NCBI GenBank assembly: GCA_002422865.1
Contig: DITN01000099.1
Location: 1 to 5,991 of the forward strand
Direction: 5' to 3'
Source of the DNA: Bacteroidetes bacterium UBA6183
Lineage (GTDB): Bacteria > Bacteroidota > Bacteroidia > UKL13-3
Length of the DNA stretch: 5,991 bases
The notes under the pieces: generated by a model
What the model saw: only the letters and a program-made list of their open reading frames with translations
Databases searched by the model: none
Told to the model about the DNA's origin: nothing
Translations under genes and position numbers: made by a program
Shown: piece by piece, positions 1 to 5,991 of the stretch
How positions within the stretch are numbered: position 1 is the first letter of the stretch
Layout: every line of letters starts with the position of its first letter

Positions 1-98
1 AAATAACAGCAGATGGAGAAATAAATATATCGCATTTACCTGCAGGCATATACTTTTTACGTAGTGCTAATGAAACCATTAAAGTTGTAAAGCATTAA
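1..98 (+). CDS. 3' end of a T9SS-secreted protein (type A C-terminal sorting domain), partial
   Basis: Only the last 31 codons are in the window; the reading frame starts at base 3 and ends with TAA at 96-98. The visible residues include DGEINISHLPAGIYFLRS and end in IKVVKH. This matches the closing part of the Por_Secre_tail / type A T9SS sorting domain: a 'G.i.i..L..GiYfl' beta strand, then a short strand with a basic end. In this family the domain directs a protein with a signal peptide through the outer membrane, after which it is usually cleaved and the cargo is attached to the cell surface or released. What the rest of the protein does cannot be seen. The stop lies one base before the next start codon, so the two genes are probably co-transcribed. 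Confidence 0.85.
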   Translation, partial: ITADGEINISHLPAGIYFLRSANETIKVVKH

Positions 99-99
99 T

Positions 100-624
100 A
101 TGAGCACCTCTATCGGTTTTAGTATTAAAAAAGCCGGTGAACAACATGCCGAAATATTATCAAAAATTGGAGGAGATACTTTTTATGAAACCTTCAGACC
201 CTATAATACCGAAAGTGATATAAGGCAATACATTAGTAAGGCATATGCCATTGATGTCATCGAGCAAAATTTGATTAATCCTAACATTGCATATTACTTA
301 TGTTATGATTCGGACATGGTTATAGGTTATATAAAATTAATACATCACGCTACATACAAGGGTTTAACAAACCACAGTATTGAGTTAGAGAAAATTTATG
401 TGCTTGCATCCTATTTCGGAGGTGGTGCAGGAAAACTGTTGATGGATTGTGCTGTTAGGCACAGTAAAGAGAAAGGGTTTGAAACGTTGTTTTTGGGTGT
501 TTGGCAGGAAAATGAACGAGCTGTTCATTTCTATAAAAAAATGGGTTTCGAGGTTTTTGAAACCAGACAGTTTCAGTTGGGCGAGCGCTTGTGTGATGAT
601 TACATGATGAAGTTGAAACTATAG
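100..624 (+). CDS. GNAT-family N-acetyltransferase, PaiA-like
   Basis: This 174-residue cytoplasmic protein is predicted to transfer an acetyl group from acetyl-CoA to an amine. The N-terminal part (residues 7-60), with TFYETF (27-32) and the NTESDIRQYI stretch (36-45), resembles PaiA-type polyamine acetyltransferases, and the length is normal for them. Motif A is at about 96-112 (ELEKIYV, then GGGAGK as the pyrophosphate-binding loop); the usual Gln/Arg of Q/RxxGxG is Phe106. Motif B is at 133-150, with N138, A141 and Y145 (the likely general acid) in ENERAVHFYKKMGF. The ATG follows the upstream TAA by a single base and no better start exists. The substrate (spermidine or spermine in Bacillus PaiA) is family knowledge and not proven here; another small amine or a protein N-terminus is possible. 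The stop codon abuts that of the convergent Nudix gene. Confidence 0.9.
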   Translation: MSTSIGFSIKKAGEQHAEILSKIGGDTFYETFRPYNTESDIRQYISKAYAIDVIEQNLINPNIAYYLCYDSDMVIGYIKLIHHATYKGLTNHSIELEKIYVLASYFGGGAGKLLMDCAVRHSKEKGFETLFLGVWQENERAVHFYKKMGFEVFETRQFQLGERLCDDYMMKLKL

Positions 625-1179
625 CTTTCCATCAAGCATCATTAGTTTTACTTTTAATACAGCAGTAACAGTTAATGAATCGGTAACTTTTCCGTTAAGT
701 ACCCATTCGTATAATTCATCAAAAGGTATCTTCTGTTGCTCTAACAGTTCATCTTCATCGGGTGTTGCCTTTTGGTAAGTTAAATCTTTTGCCACGTATA
801 AGTGGGCAATTTCATCGGTTGCCGAATTACTTAGTTGTAAACTTTGTATGTGTATCCATGAATCAGCTACAATACCGGTTTCTTCTAACAACTCACGCTT
901 AATCGAAGTTAATGGATTAACATCTAATAATCCTCCACCTTCCGGTATTTCCCAAGTGTATTGGTTTAACGGGAATCTATATTGACCAACTATCCAGGTA
1001 TTATTTTCATCATCAAGTACCAACACCCCTAGCGCTAATCTTTTAAAATGTACCGTGCCATATACACCCAGTTTACCTGATGAATGCAGTACATTATGAT
1101 GTGTAACACTAATCCAAGCATTGTCGTACGCAGTATGTTTATCAATTATTTTCCAAGGATTTTGCTCGTTAGGTTTCAT
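619..1179 (-). CDS. Nudix hydrolase, ADP-ribose pyrophosphatase-like
   Basis: This 186-residue cytoplasmic protein probably cleaves a nucleoside diphosphate linked to another group, such as ADP-ribose or a nucleotide sugar, using Mg2+. The N-terminal strands (residues 20-50, AWISVTHHNVL) and the GQYRFP segment before the Nudix box are typical of ADP-ribose/NDP-sugar pyrophosphatases. The Nudix box spans 81-103: G81, then R95-E-L-L-E-E-T-G102-I, with the metal-binding E99 and E100 intact. The first conserved Glu of GX5EX7REUXEEXGU is Val87, which may be normal for the EIPEGGG-type subfamily. The ATG at 1179 was chosen because upstream in frame there are only TTG (1206) and GTG (1203), which would add nine residues. 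The gene converges with the acetyltransferase and diverges from the lipoprotein gene, so it is probably transcribed alone. Confidence 0.9.
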   Translation of the reverse strand: MKPNEQNPWKIIDKHTAYDNAWISVTHHNVLHSSGKLGVYGTVHFKRLALGVLVLDDENNTWIVGQYRFPLNQYTWEIPEGGGLLDVNPLTSIKRELLEETGIVADSWIHIQSLQLSNSATDEIAHLYVAKDLTYQKATPDEDELLEQQKIPFDELYEWVLNGKVTDSLTVTAVLKVKLMMLDGKL

Positions 1180-1220
1180 TGGTATTGTTTTTGTATTTTG
1201 CACCAAATAAAAGTAAAAAT
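1180..1220. promoter_or_regulatory. Short divergent intergenic region, presumed promoters
   Basis: These 41 bp separate the starts of the Nudix gene (-) and the lipoprotein gene (+), so at least one promoter is likely here or just inside the coding sequence. On the + strand TATTTTGC (1194-1201) is close to the Bacteroidota -7 element TAnnTTTG but one base short, and no TTTG lies at the expected distance upstream. On the - strand TTATTTGG is a similarly imperfect match. No Shine-Dalgarno sequence precedes either ATG, as is usual in this phylum. This is a weak call based mainly on gene orientation. Confidence 0.3.
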
Positions 1221-1628
1221 ATGAGTACTAAAAATGCCTTTGTTGTATTGTTCGGATTAATATTAACGATTGTAGGAACTGCTTGCTCAAAAAGTGATAG
1301 AGATGATACAACACCTCAACAACAAATTGTTACCGTTGATTCGTCAGAGTTTAATGGAAGATTAAAGGCAGAAGTGCGCGATGTAAATAATAACCTAGAA
1401 AATAATGCGATTGTATATTTATATGCGAACTACAGCGATTTGGTAAATAATTTATCACTAAACTATATTTACACCAATAACTCGGGTATAGCCGATTTTG
1501 GTTATTTGTTGCAAGGTAATTATTACCTAATGGCAAGAAATTTATCAGGAACTGTTGCACGCGACACCGCTGTAGTTCAAGTTACAAGTAGAAGAGAGAT
1601 TACAAGAATCATGCGTTTATCATATTAG
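1221..1628 (+). CDS. Small lipoprotein with a predicted beta-sandwich domain
   Basis: This 135-residue protein has a type II signal peptide: MSTKN, a hydrophobic stretch at residues 6-18, then the lipobox-like VGTAC with Cys22 as the lipidated residue. Gly at -3 is unusual, as Leu/Val/Ile are preferred there. After the Cys comes SKSDRDD, an acidic stretch like the lipoprotein export signals that place Bacteroidota lipoproteins on the cell surface. Residues 45-135 look all-beta (FNGRLKAEVRD, AIVYLYANY, GIADFGYLLQGNYYLMARN), resembling carboxypeptidase-regulatory/transthyretin-like folds in which a sandwich ends in 'G.Y.l.a'. The function is not recognised; such domains often bind ligand or partner proteins. 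The start at 1221 is preferred over the in-frame ATG at 1179, which would put 14 residues before the signal peptide and overlap the divergent Nudix gene. The stop is one base from the convergent amidohydrolase stop. Confidence 0.82.
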   Translation: MSTKNAFVVLFGLILTIVGTACSKSDRDDTTPQQQIVTVDSSEFNGRLKAEVRDVNNNLENNAIVYLYANYSDLVNNLSLNYIYTNNSGIADFGYLLQGNYYLMARNLSGTVARDTAVVQVTSRREITRIMRLSY

Positions 1629-1629
1629 T

Positions 1630-2886
1630 TTATTTGGCTTCAATACCATAACGCTTACTGTATTTTTTATACAATTCAGTTTGCGTGTTCTCTAAATTAC
1701 ATTCTTCACCATTAATAAAAGCGTGAGTTAATGTACTTTCTTTCATGTCTAAAATGTCACCATCACTTATTAAAAGTGTTGCATTTTTCCCAACTTCAAT
1801 AGTGCCTGCCTGATTTTGGGTACCCGTAATTTTTGAAGCATTTTCTGTAATAAGTTGTAAAGCTTGCTCGGGGTTGATGCCATATGCTGCGCAAGTACCA
1901 GCAGTATACATTACATTTCTACTTTCCCAGCTTCCACTAAAACCAATAGAAACCAAAATTCCTTTGTTAACCAATTGTGTAACTGTTTTAAAGGGCTGGT
2001 CAACATCATGATGGTTTCTGTTTGGAAGGCTGTGTATTAAATTTACAATTACAGGAATATTACTTTGCTTGATTTCATCAGCTACTAAATGTGCATCACT
2101 ACCCGTTACTAAGGTTGCTTTTATTGGTTGATGTTGTTTAATAAATTGAATAGCTTCTAAAATGCCTTTAGCTGAATTTGCATGCACGTACAATACTTTA
2201 TTTTGTGTAAATAAACCTTGCATGGCTTGAAGACGAAGATTGGTTTCATCGTTTACTGTTTTAAATTGATATTGTTTTGCCTCAGCAAAAAGGTTAACCA
2301 ACTTTGCTTGTTGCTCGGTTAAGTGTTTTTGCTGCTCTTTAGGATCTCTGGAATAATGATTCATTTCCGGCCAATTAATATGAATACCGTCTTCGTTAAC
2401 AACAGCATCTTCCCAATTCATGGCTTCTGTTTTTACCACACATGATGTACCAGAAACCAAGCCTCCTTGAGGTACAACCTGCATGTAGGTTATTCCGTTA
2501 AATTTTGCTGTTGGCACTAAGCGGGAATCGGTATTGTAGGCAATTAATGAACGCACGTTTGGATTAATCTCTCCTGTTTCGTTATAGTCGCGGGTAGAAC
2601 GCACGGCATCAATTTCATTTAAACCTAAATAGGTATTTAGTAAAAATAAGCCCGGGTAAACGTGTTTACCTGTGGCATCAATTATACGTGCATTTTTATA
2701 GCTGTTGCGCATTACACTATCAACAAAAACAATTTTACCACTATCAAAAGCCACATAGGCATTGTTTATTGTTTTACCATTACCAATGTGCACGGTTGCG
2801 CCTTTAATAATTACAGGTATTTGTTGCGCACTAGCAACAAGAGTTAACAGTAAAAATATTGTTATGGTGTAAGTTCTATTAATCAT
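1630..2886 (-). CDS. Exported amidohydrolase-like protein, probable metal-less pseudoenzyme
   Basis: This 418-residue protein has a Sec signal peptide (hydrophobic residues 7-17, probable cleavage after ASA at 20), so it is periplasmic. The architecture is amidohydrolase superfamily: an N-terminal beta segment (27-72, with IIDATGKHVYPG at 68-79), a TIM-barrel body, and a C-terminal beta segment (AGTIEVGKNATLLI at 360-373). The metal-binding HxH after 'PG' is replaced by N84-T85-Y86. H235 (VLYVHA) may correspond to the barrel strand-5 His, but the strand-6 His position reads TLVTG (258-262) and the strand-8 Asp region reads GFSGSW (315-320). Normal metal-dependent hydrolysis is therefore unlikely. 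It is the second gene of the operon, overlapping the upstream amidohydrolase by 8 nt, which suggests a partner or scaffold role. The ATG at 2886 was chosen because it begins a clean signal peptide; an in-frame ATG at 2940 would add 18 residues and a longer overlap. Confidence 0.85.
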   Translation of the reverse strand: MINRTYTITIFLLLTLVASAQQIPVIIKGATVHIGNGKTINNAYVAFDSGKIVFVDSVMRNSYKNARIIDATGKHVYPGLFLLNTYLGLNEIDAVRSTRDYNETGEINPNVRSLIAYNTDSRLVPTAKFNGITYMQVVPQGGLVSGTSCVVKTEAMNWEDAVVNEDGIHINWPEMNHYSRDPKEQQKHLTEQQAKLVNLFAEAKQYQFKTVNDETNLRLQAMQGLFTQNKVLYVHANSAKGILEAIQFIKQHQPIKATLVTGSDAHLVADEIKQSNIPVIVNLIHSLPNRNHHDVDQPFKTVTQLVNKGILVSIGFSGSWESRNVMYTAGTCAAYGINPEQALQLITENASKITGTQNQAGTIEVGKNATLLISDGDILDMKESTLTHAFINGEECNLENTQTELYKKYSKRYGIEAK

Positions 2887-5809
2887 GGCAATGGTAATTA
2901 GGTTCTTGTTCTGAAATGTGGGTTTGTGTATCGGCACCATTTTTTTGAGCTTGTAAAATATTGCTTATCAACCTAGCCCTTGTGGCAGCAACTTGTTTCC
3001 TAAGTTGCTCGTCTGTTTGTAGGCTATAATAACATATGCCGTCTACAAAAGTCATCTCAGGTTTTGCGTAAATACTTAACGGATTATTATTCCACAAAAC
3101 CAAGTCAGCATCTTTACCCGGTTTTATACTTCCGGTGCGGTTATCAATGCGTAGCATTTTTGCCGGGTTAAGTGTTACCATTTTCCACGCTTCTTCTTCA
3201 CTTACTTTTCCGTATTTCACAATTTTGGCAGCCTCTTGGTTTAATCGCCTTCCCATCTCAGCATCATCGCTATTAATGGCAACTGTAACGCCCATTCTAT
3301 TTAATATGGCAGCATTCTGAGGGATAGCATCAATAACCTCATACTTATACGCCCACCAATCTGCAAATGTGCTTGCATTAACTCCGTGCTTTTTCATTTT
3401 ATCGGCCACTTTATAGCCTTCTAAAATGTGGGTAAAGGTATTTACTTTAAAACCAAAAGTATCAGCAACATGCATTAACATATTTATCTCACTTTGCACA
3501 TAACTGTGGCATGTAATAAATCGATTGCTGTTTAAAATTTCTACTAATGCATCCAACTCTAAATCTTTACGTGTGGTTTTGTCTGATTTTAATTTGCGTT
3601 CATATTCCCTTGCACGGGTAAATGCGTCAACAAAAACTTGCTCTACACCCATGCGGGTTTGTGGGTATCTTGTTGTTGCACCATCACCCCAGTTAGCTTG
3701 TTTCACATTTTCACCCAACGCGAATTTTATGTATTTAGGAGCGTTTTCTAATTTTAGTTTTTCGGGGGCAACTCCCCAACGTAATTTTATCAAAGCACTT
3801 TGTCCACCAATTGGATTAGCACTGCCGTGCAACAGTTGAGCTGCAATAACACCTCCTGCTAATTGGCGGTAAATATTAATGTCATCCGCATTAACTGCAT
3901 CCCCAATACGTACTTCACTTGTAACAGCTTGCGTGCCTTCATTAACCCCATGCGTGATGGCAATGTGTGAGTGTTCATCAATTATTCCATTTGTTAGATG
4001 TTTACCCGTAGCATCAATCACTTCACAATCATTACAGATCAATTGTTTTCCAACAGACGTGATTTTTCCGTTGCTAATCATCACATCTGTTTGGGTTGAT
4101 ATACCTTGTTGTTCGTTGGTCCAAACAGTTGCATTTTTGAATAGCAATTTTTTTGCTTGAGGTAAGACATTGTTTCCAAAATCATTAAATGGATACCAAA
4201 TTAGGTTGTCACTTAATGGCGTAATGGTATCTTTAGTTTCTTGCTTTTTGTTTTGGTCTAATGATGCCGTTGCTATCCAATTTTCTGCTGTTTGATTCGG
4301 TAAACGAACAAATCCTGTGAGTTCTTTTATTATATATGGATATTGTGTGCTATCTACTTTAGTGCTACTTGCCGTGTAGTTGATTAAAGTTTTTCCATCC
4401 AATAAGAAGTTAGCTACACCGGCATAATAAGAGGATTTTAGCTTGAATGTATCGTTATTTATTATTGCAATATTCTTTTTTAAATACAACACAATATTAC
4501 CATTAATCTTGTACTCATTGGCCAATTTTATATCGGTAGTATTGTTTATAATGTGATTTTTACCTTGTATTACAATTTCTAAAATAGAAGTTTCATCTTC
4601 AAACATATCGCCATTGCAAATAATAAAGTTGGCGAGTTTACCTTCCTTTAATTCGCCTAAATTAGATGCATTTATTAGTGATGCAGGAGTTTGTGTGAGC
4701 GCCTTTAGTGCTTCTTGTTTAGGTAAGCCGTATTTTACCGCTTTACGAATGTTATTTAAAAAATCACCGTCTTTACATCCATATGCAGTAATACAAAACG
4801 GGATGTTGTTTTTCCATAAAAAGTATAAGTTAGCCGGGGCTAATTCCCAATGTTTTAAATCACTTGTAGAAATAAGTTCGGCATCAAAAGCATTATTAAT
4901 TTTATAGGGTTTAGGAAAATTAACAGGAACAATCAAAGGTAATTTTGTTTGTTTTATTTCCTGAATACGTTGGTATTCGTCACCATTAGTTTTTATAATA
5001 TATTTGGTGCTAAACTCTTTTGCCAGTTCAGCAGCACGCAACACATTTTGTTTATTGCCCGCATCAAAAATTGCAGGTAGTTTGCTCAGCATTGCAAATG
5101 CTTCTAAAGATAAATTTTTCTCTTTTTGTTGTTTGATATACCATTGCGCATCGTAATAGGTTTGGCGTACTAATGCGATGCTACCCATAAGTGATGATGG
5201 GTAAGGTTGTGGCGATGTACCTTTATTAAAACTAAATCCGGAAGTAACGTTGTTACTAATAATGGTATAGTGCGGTTCGTTATTAGCCGTTGTTACTAAA
5301 GTTGTTGTTCCACGGCAGATACCGTCATGATTTCCTGTGATTACTGCCCCGAAGCCCATCCCTCTTAATTCGTTTGCTTCATGGTGGTTATAGGTAAAAA
5401 ATGTAGCAGCGTTTATTTCTGGTTTAAGTGCTTCATTCCACGCAAATGCGCCTGCTTTGTTGCTGTTAAATTGCTCTCCATTGTTTTTGTTTTTAGTAAA
5501 TGCCGGAACTTTTACTCCGTAGGCACTATATAAATCTATAAAAGATGGATATACAGTTTTACCTTGAAGGTTAATTTCCCTTGCATTCTTTGGAGTTTTA
5601 CCTTTTGCAGTAACACTTTCAATGTTGCCATCTTTTACAATAATTGTTGCATCATTTATTATTGTTGATGCATTAACATAAACTGTAGCATGCGTGTATG
5701 CAGTGTAGGTAACTGATTTATCGGCCGGCCCGTTGATGTTAAATGTGGTTTGTGCTCTTACCGCCAAATTGGTGAATAAAAGTATAAACGTTAGAACTAA
5801 AATCCTCAT
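2879..5809 (-). CDS. Exported double-module amidohydrolase (imidazolonepropionase-like), only the C-terminal module looks active
   Basis: This 976-residue periplasmic protein has a signal peptide at residues 1-19 (cleavage after VRA). The N-terminal amidohydrolase module (about 36-420) has lost its metal site: the HxH position is Y94-S95-A96 in IDLYSAYG, and the strand-5 position reads IIKTNGD (271-277). It keeps family landmarks such as HDGICRGT (161-168) and GELKEGKLANFII (385-397). Residues 430-550 form a beta-rich linker. The C-terminal module (about 551-930) is intact: H613-S-H615, K695 in IKFALGEN (a candidate bridging, possibly carboxylated Lys), H768, H794 and D848/D849 in INSDD, closing with GSIKPGKDADLVLW (893-906). 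These residues fit the imidazolonepropionase/prolidase-like branch, which hydrolyses cyclic amides or dipeptide-like substrates; the actual substrate is unknown. A charged helical tail ends in YHCHD. It is the first gene of the operon, and the intergenic sequence upstream holds a terminator for the preceding gene. Confidence 0.9.
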   Translation of the reverse strand: MRILVLTFILLFTNLAVRAQTTFNINGPADKSVTYTAYTHATVYVNASTIINDATIIVKDGNIESVTAKGKTPKNAREINLQGKTVYPSFIDLYSAYGVKVPAFTKNKNNGEQFNSNKAGAFAWNEALKPEINAATFFTYNHHEANELRGMGFGAVITGNHDGICRGTTTLVTTANNEPHYTIISNNVTSGFSFNKGTSPQPYPSSLMGSIALVRQTYYDAQWYIKQQKEKNLSLEAFAMLSKLPAIFDAGNKQNVLRAAELAKEFSTKYIIKTNGDEYQRIQEIKQTKLPLIVPVNFPKPYKINNAFDAELISTSDLKHWELAPANLYFLWKNNIPFCITAYGCKDGDFLNNIRKAVKYGLPKQEALKALTQTPASLINASNLGELKEGKLANFIICNGDMFEDETSILEIVIQGKNHIINNTTDIKLANEYKINGNIVLYLKKNIAIINNDTFKLKSSYYAGVANFLLDGKTLINYTASSTKVDSTQYPYIIKELTGFVRLPNQTAENWIATASLDQNKKQETKDTITPLSDNLIWYPFNDFGNNVLPQAKKLLFKNATVWTNEQQGISTQTDVMISNGKITSVGKQLICNDCEVIDATGKHLTNGIIDEHSHIAITHGVNEGTQAVTSEVRIGDAVNADDINIYRQLAGGVIAAQLLHGSANPIGGQSALIKLRWGVAPEKLKLENAPKYIKFALGENVKQANWGDGATTRYPQTRMGVEQVFVDAFTRAREYERKLKSDKTTRKDLELDALVEILNSNRFITCHSYVQSEINMLMHVADTFGFKVNTFTHILEGYKVADKMKKHGVNASTFADWWAYKYEVIDAIPQNAAILNRMGVTVAINSDDAEMGRRLNQEAAKIVKYGKVSEEEAWKMVTLNPAKMLRIDNRTGSIKPGKDADLVLWNNNPLSIYAKPEMTFVDGICYYSLQTDEQLRKQVAATRARLISNILQAQKNGADTQTHISEQEPNYHCHD

Positions 5810-5850
5810 GAGGCAATATATAAAATTGTGGCAATATTTAACGCAAGCAC
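5810..5850 (-). promoter_or_regulatory. Leader and presumed promoter of the amidohydrolase operon
   Basis: This AT-rich 41-bp stretch lies between the upstream terminator and the ATG at 5809, so the operon promoter is expected here or overlapping the terminator. On the minus strand there are TAAATATTG (5840-5832) and TATATTG (5820-5814), each a partial match to the Bacteroidota -7 element TAnnTTTG. The only TTTG upstream (5854-5851, in the terminator T-tract) is 10 or 30 bp from them, not the expected 19-20 or so. There is no Shine-Dalgarno sequence. The call rests on position more than on motif. Confidence 0.3.
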
Positions 5851-5882
5851 AAAAAAAGCGCGCAGCCTAGGCTGCGCGCTTT
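5851..5882 (-). terminator. Rho-independent terminator of the right-edge secreted-protein gene
   Basis: Bases 5855-5882 form a perfect 28-nt palindrome whose arms are AAAGCGCGCAGCCT and AGGCTGCGCGCTTT, with an 11-bp GC-rich core. On the minus strand it is followed directly by a run of seven T (5857-5851), three of which also pair with the other arm. It lies 20 bases past the stop codon of the partial gene at 5903, so it should end that transcript and insulate the amidohydrolase operon. On the plus strand only TTTAAGG follows, so termination in that direction would be weak, and no plus-strand gene leads into it. Confidence 0.9.
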
Positions 5883-5902
5883 AAGGTTTCTTCAATTTAG
5901 TT

Positions 5903-5991
5903 TTATCTGAGCAAAGTAATAGAACCAGAGTAGGTATATTTTTTACCGTTGAAGCTTGTGGCATTTACTTGGTAAATGTACACATCTTGTG
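5903..5991 (-). CDS. 3' end of a secreted gliding-motility-associated (CHU_C-like) C-terminal domain protein, partial
   Basis: Only 28 codons and the TAA stop (5905-5903) are visible; the frame continues off the right edge. The residues read QDVYIYQVNATSFNGKKY and end in SGSITLLR. This fits the end of the gliding-motility-associated C-terminal domain (CHU_C / type B T9SS signal), where a 'G.DVYvykv.at...G' strand is followed by 'G.vtLlr' at the extreme C-terminus. In that family the domain directs large adhesins or extracellular proteins through the T9SS and stays on the mature protein. The rest of the protein is unseen, so its function cannot be named. A strong terminator follows it by 20 bases. 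The match is short but covers the characteristic end. Confidence 0.78.
   Translation of the reverse strand, partial: QDVYIYQVNATSFNGKKYTYSGSITLLR

Noticed and set aside
1180..1206. Nine-residue N-terminal extension of the Nudix protein from TTG (1206) or GTG (1203)
   Set aside because: The ATG at 1179 directly precedes the family-like N-terminus (NPWKIIDKHTAYDN), while the extension would use a rare start and adds nothing recognisable.
1351..1560. Minus-strand open frame of 69 codons opposite the lipoprotein gene
   Set aside because: It is antisense to a gene with a clear lipoprotein signal and coherent beta-strand pattern; the product looks like a shadow translation.
1630..2886. Possibility that the small amidohydrolase-like gene is a decaying pseudogene
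   Set aside because: The frame is intact over 418 codons with signal peptide, complete domain boundaries and coupled translation; only metal ligands are lost, which suggests a maintained non-catalytic role.
2887..2940. Eighteen-residue N-terminal extension of the small amidohydrolase-like protein from the ATG at 2940
   Set aside because: It would put a polar stretch in front of an otherwise well-formed signal peptide and enlarge the overlap with the upstream gene.
3525..3839. Plus-strand open frame of 104 codons opposite the large amidohydrolase
   Set aside because: It is fully inside and antisense to a well-supported coding region with catalytic motifs, and its Ser/Cys/Leu-rich product shows no recognisable domain. 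The open frames at 2662-2847, 3135-3320, 3879-4160 and 4614-4907 were rejected for the same reason.
5804..5813. Ten-base palindrome CCTCATGAGG spanning the start codon of the large amidohydrolase
   Set aside because: It is short and half of it is coding sequence; with no second copy or known operator match it is best treated as chance.

Overview
The window looks like ordinary chromosome from a low-GC member of the Bacteroidota. The evidence is the 3' end of a gene with a type IX secretion (T9SS) type A sorting tail at the left edge, the 3' end of a gliding-motility/CHU_C-like secreted protein at the right edge, an acid-rich lipoprotein N-terminus typical of Bacteroidota surface lipoproteins, and no obvious Shine-Dalgarno sequences. 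Genus cannot be told from the sequence. No RNA gene, CRISPR array, insertion sequence or phage gene was seen.

Left part (1-1628): a T9SS cargo tail (1-98, +) is followed after one base by a PaiA-like GNAT acetyltransferase (100-624, +). This converges on an ADP-ribose-pyrophosphatase-like Nudix hydrolase (619-1179, -), and the two stop codons lie back to back in a palindromic CTATAG. The Nudix gene is divergent, across 41 bp, from a small lipoprotein with a predicted beta-sandwich domain (1221-1628, +).

Right part (1630-5991): a two-gene minus-strand operon fills most of the window. The first gene (5809-2879) encodes a 976-residue exported protein with two amidohydrolase modules. The second (2886-1630) encodes a 418-residue exported amidohydrolase-like protein, and the genes overlap by 8 nt. 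Of the three amidohydrolase modules, only the C-terminal one of the large protein keeps the metal-binding residues (HxH, Lys, His, His, Asp). The other two have lost the HxH motif and probably serve structural, regulatory or substrate-binding roles. Both proteins have signal peptides, so they should act in the periplasm, possibly as one complex hydrolysing a cyclic amide or peptide-like substrate; the substrate is unknown. Upstream, a strong hairpin terminator (5851-5882) separates the operon from the secreted-protein gene that runs in from the right edge.

The window is tightly packed, with stop-to-stop or start-to-stop overlaps at most junctions. I found no clearly new system. The most interesting point is the operon pairing one apparently active amidohydrolase module with two apparently metal-less ones.
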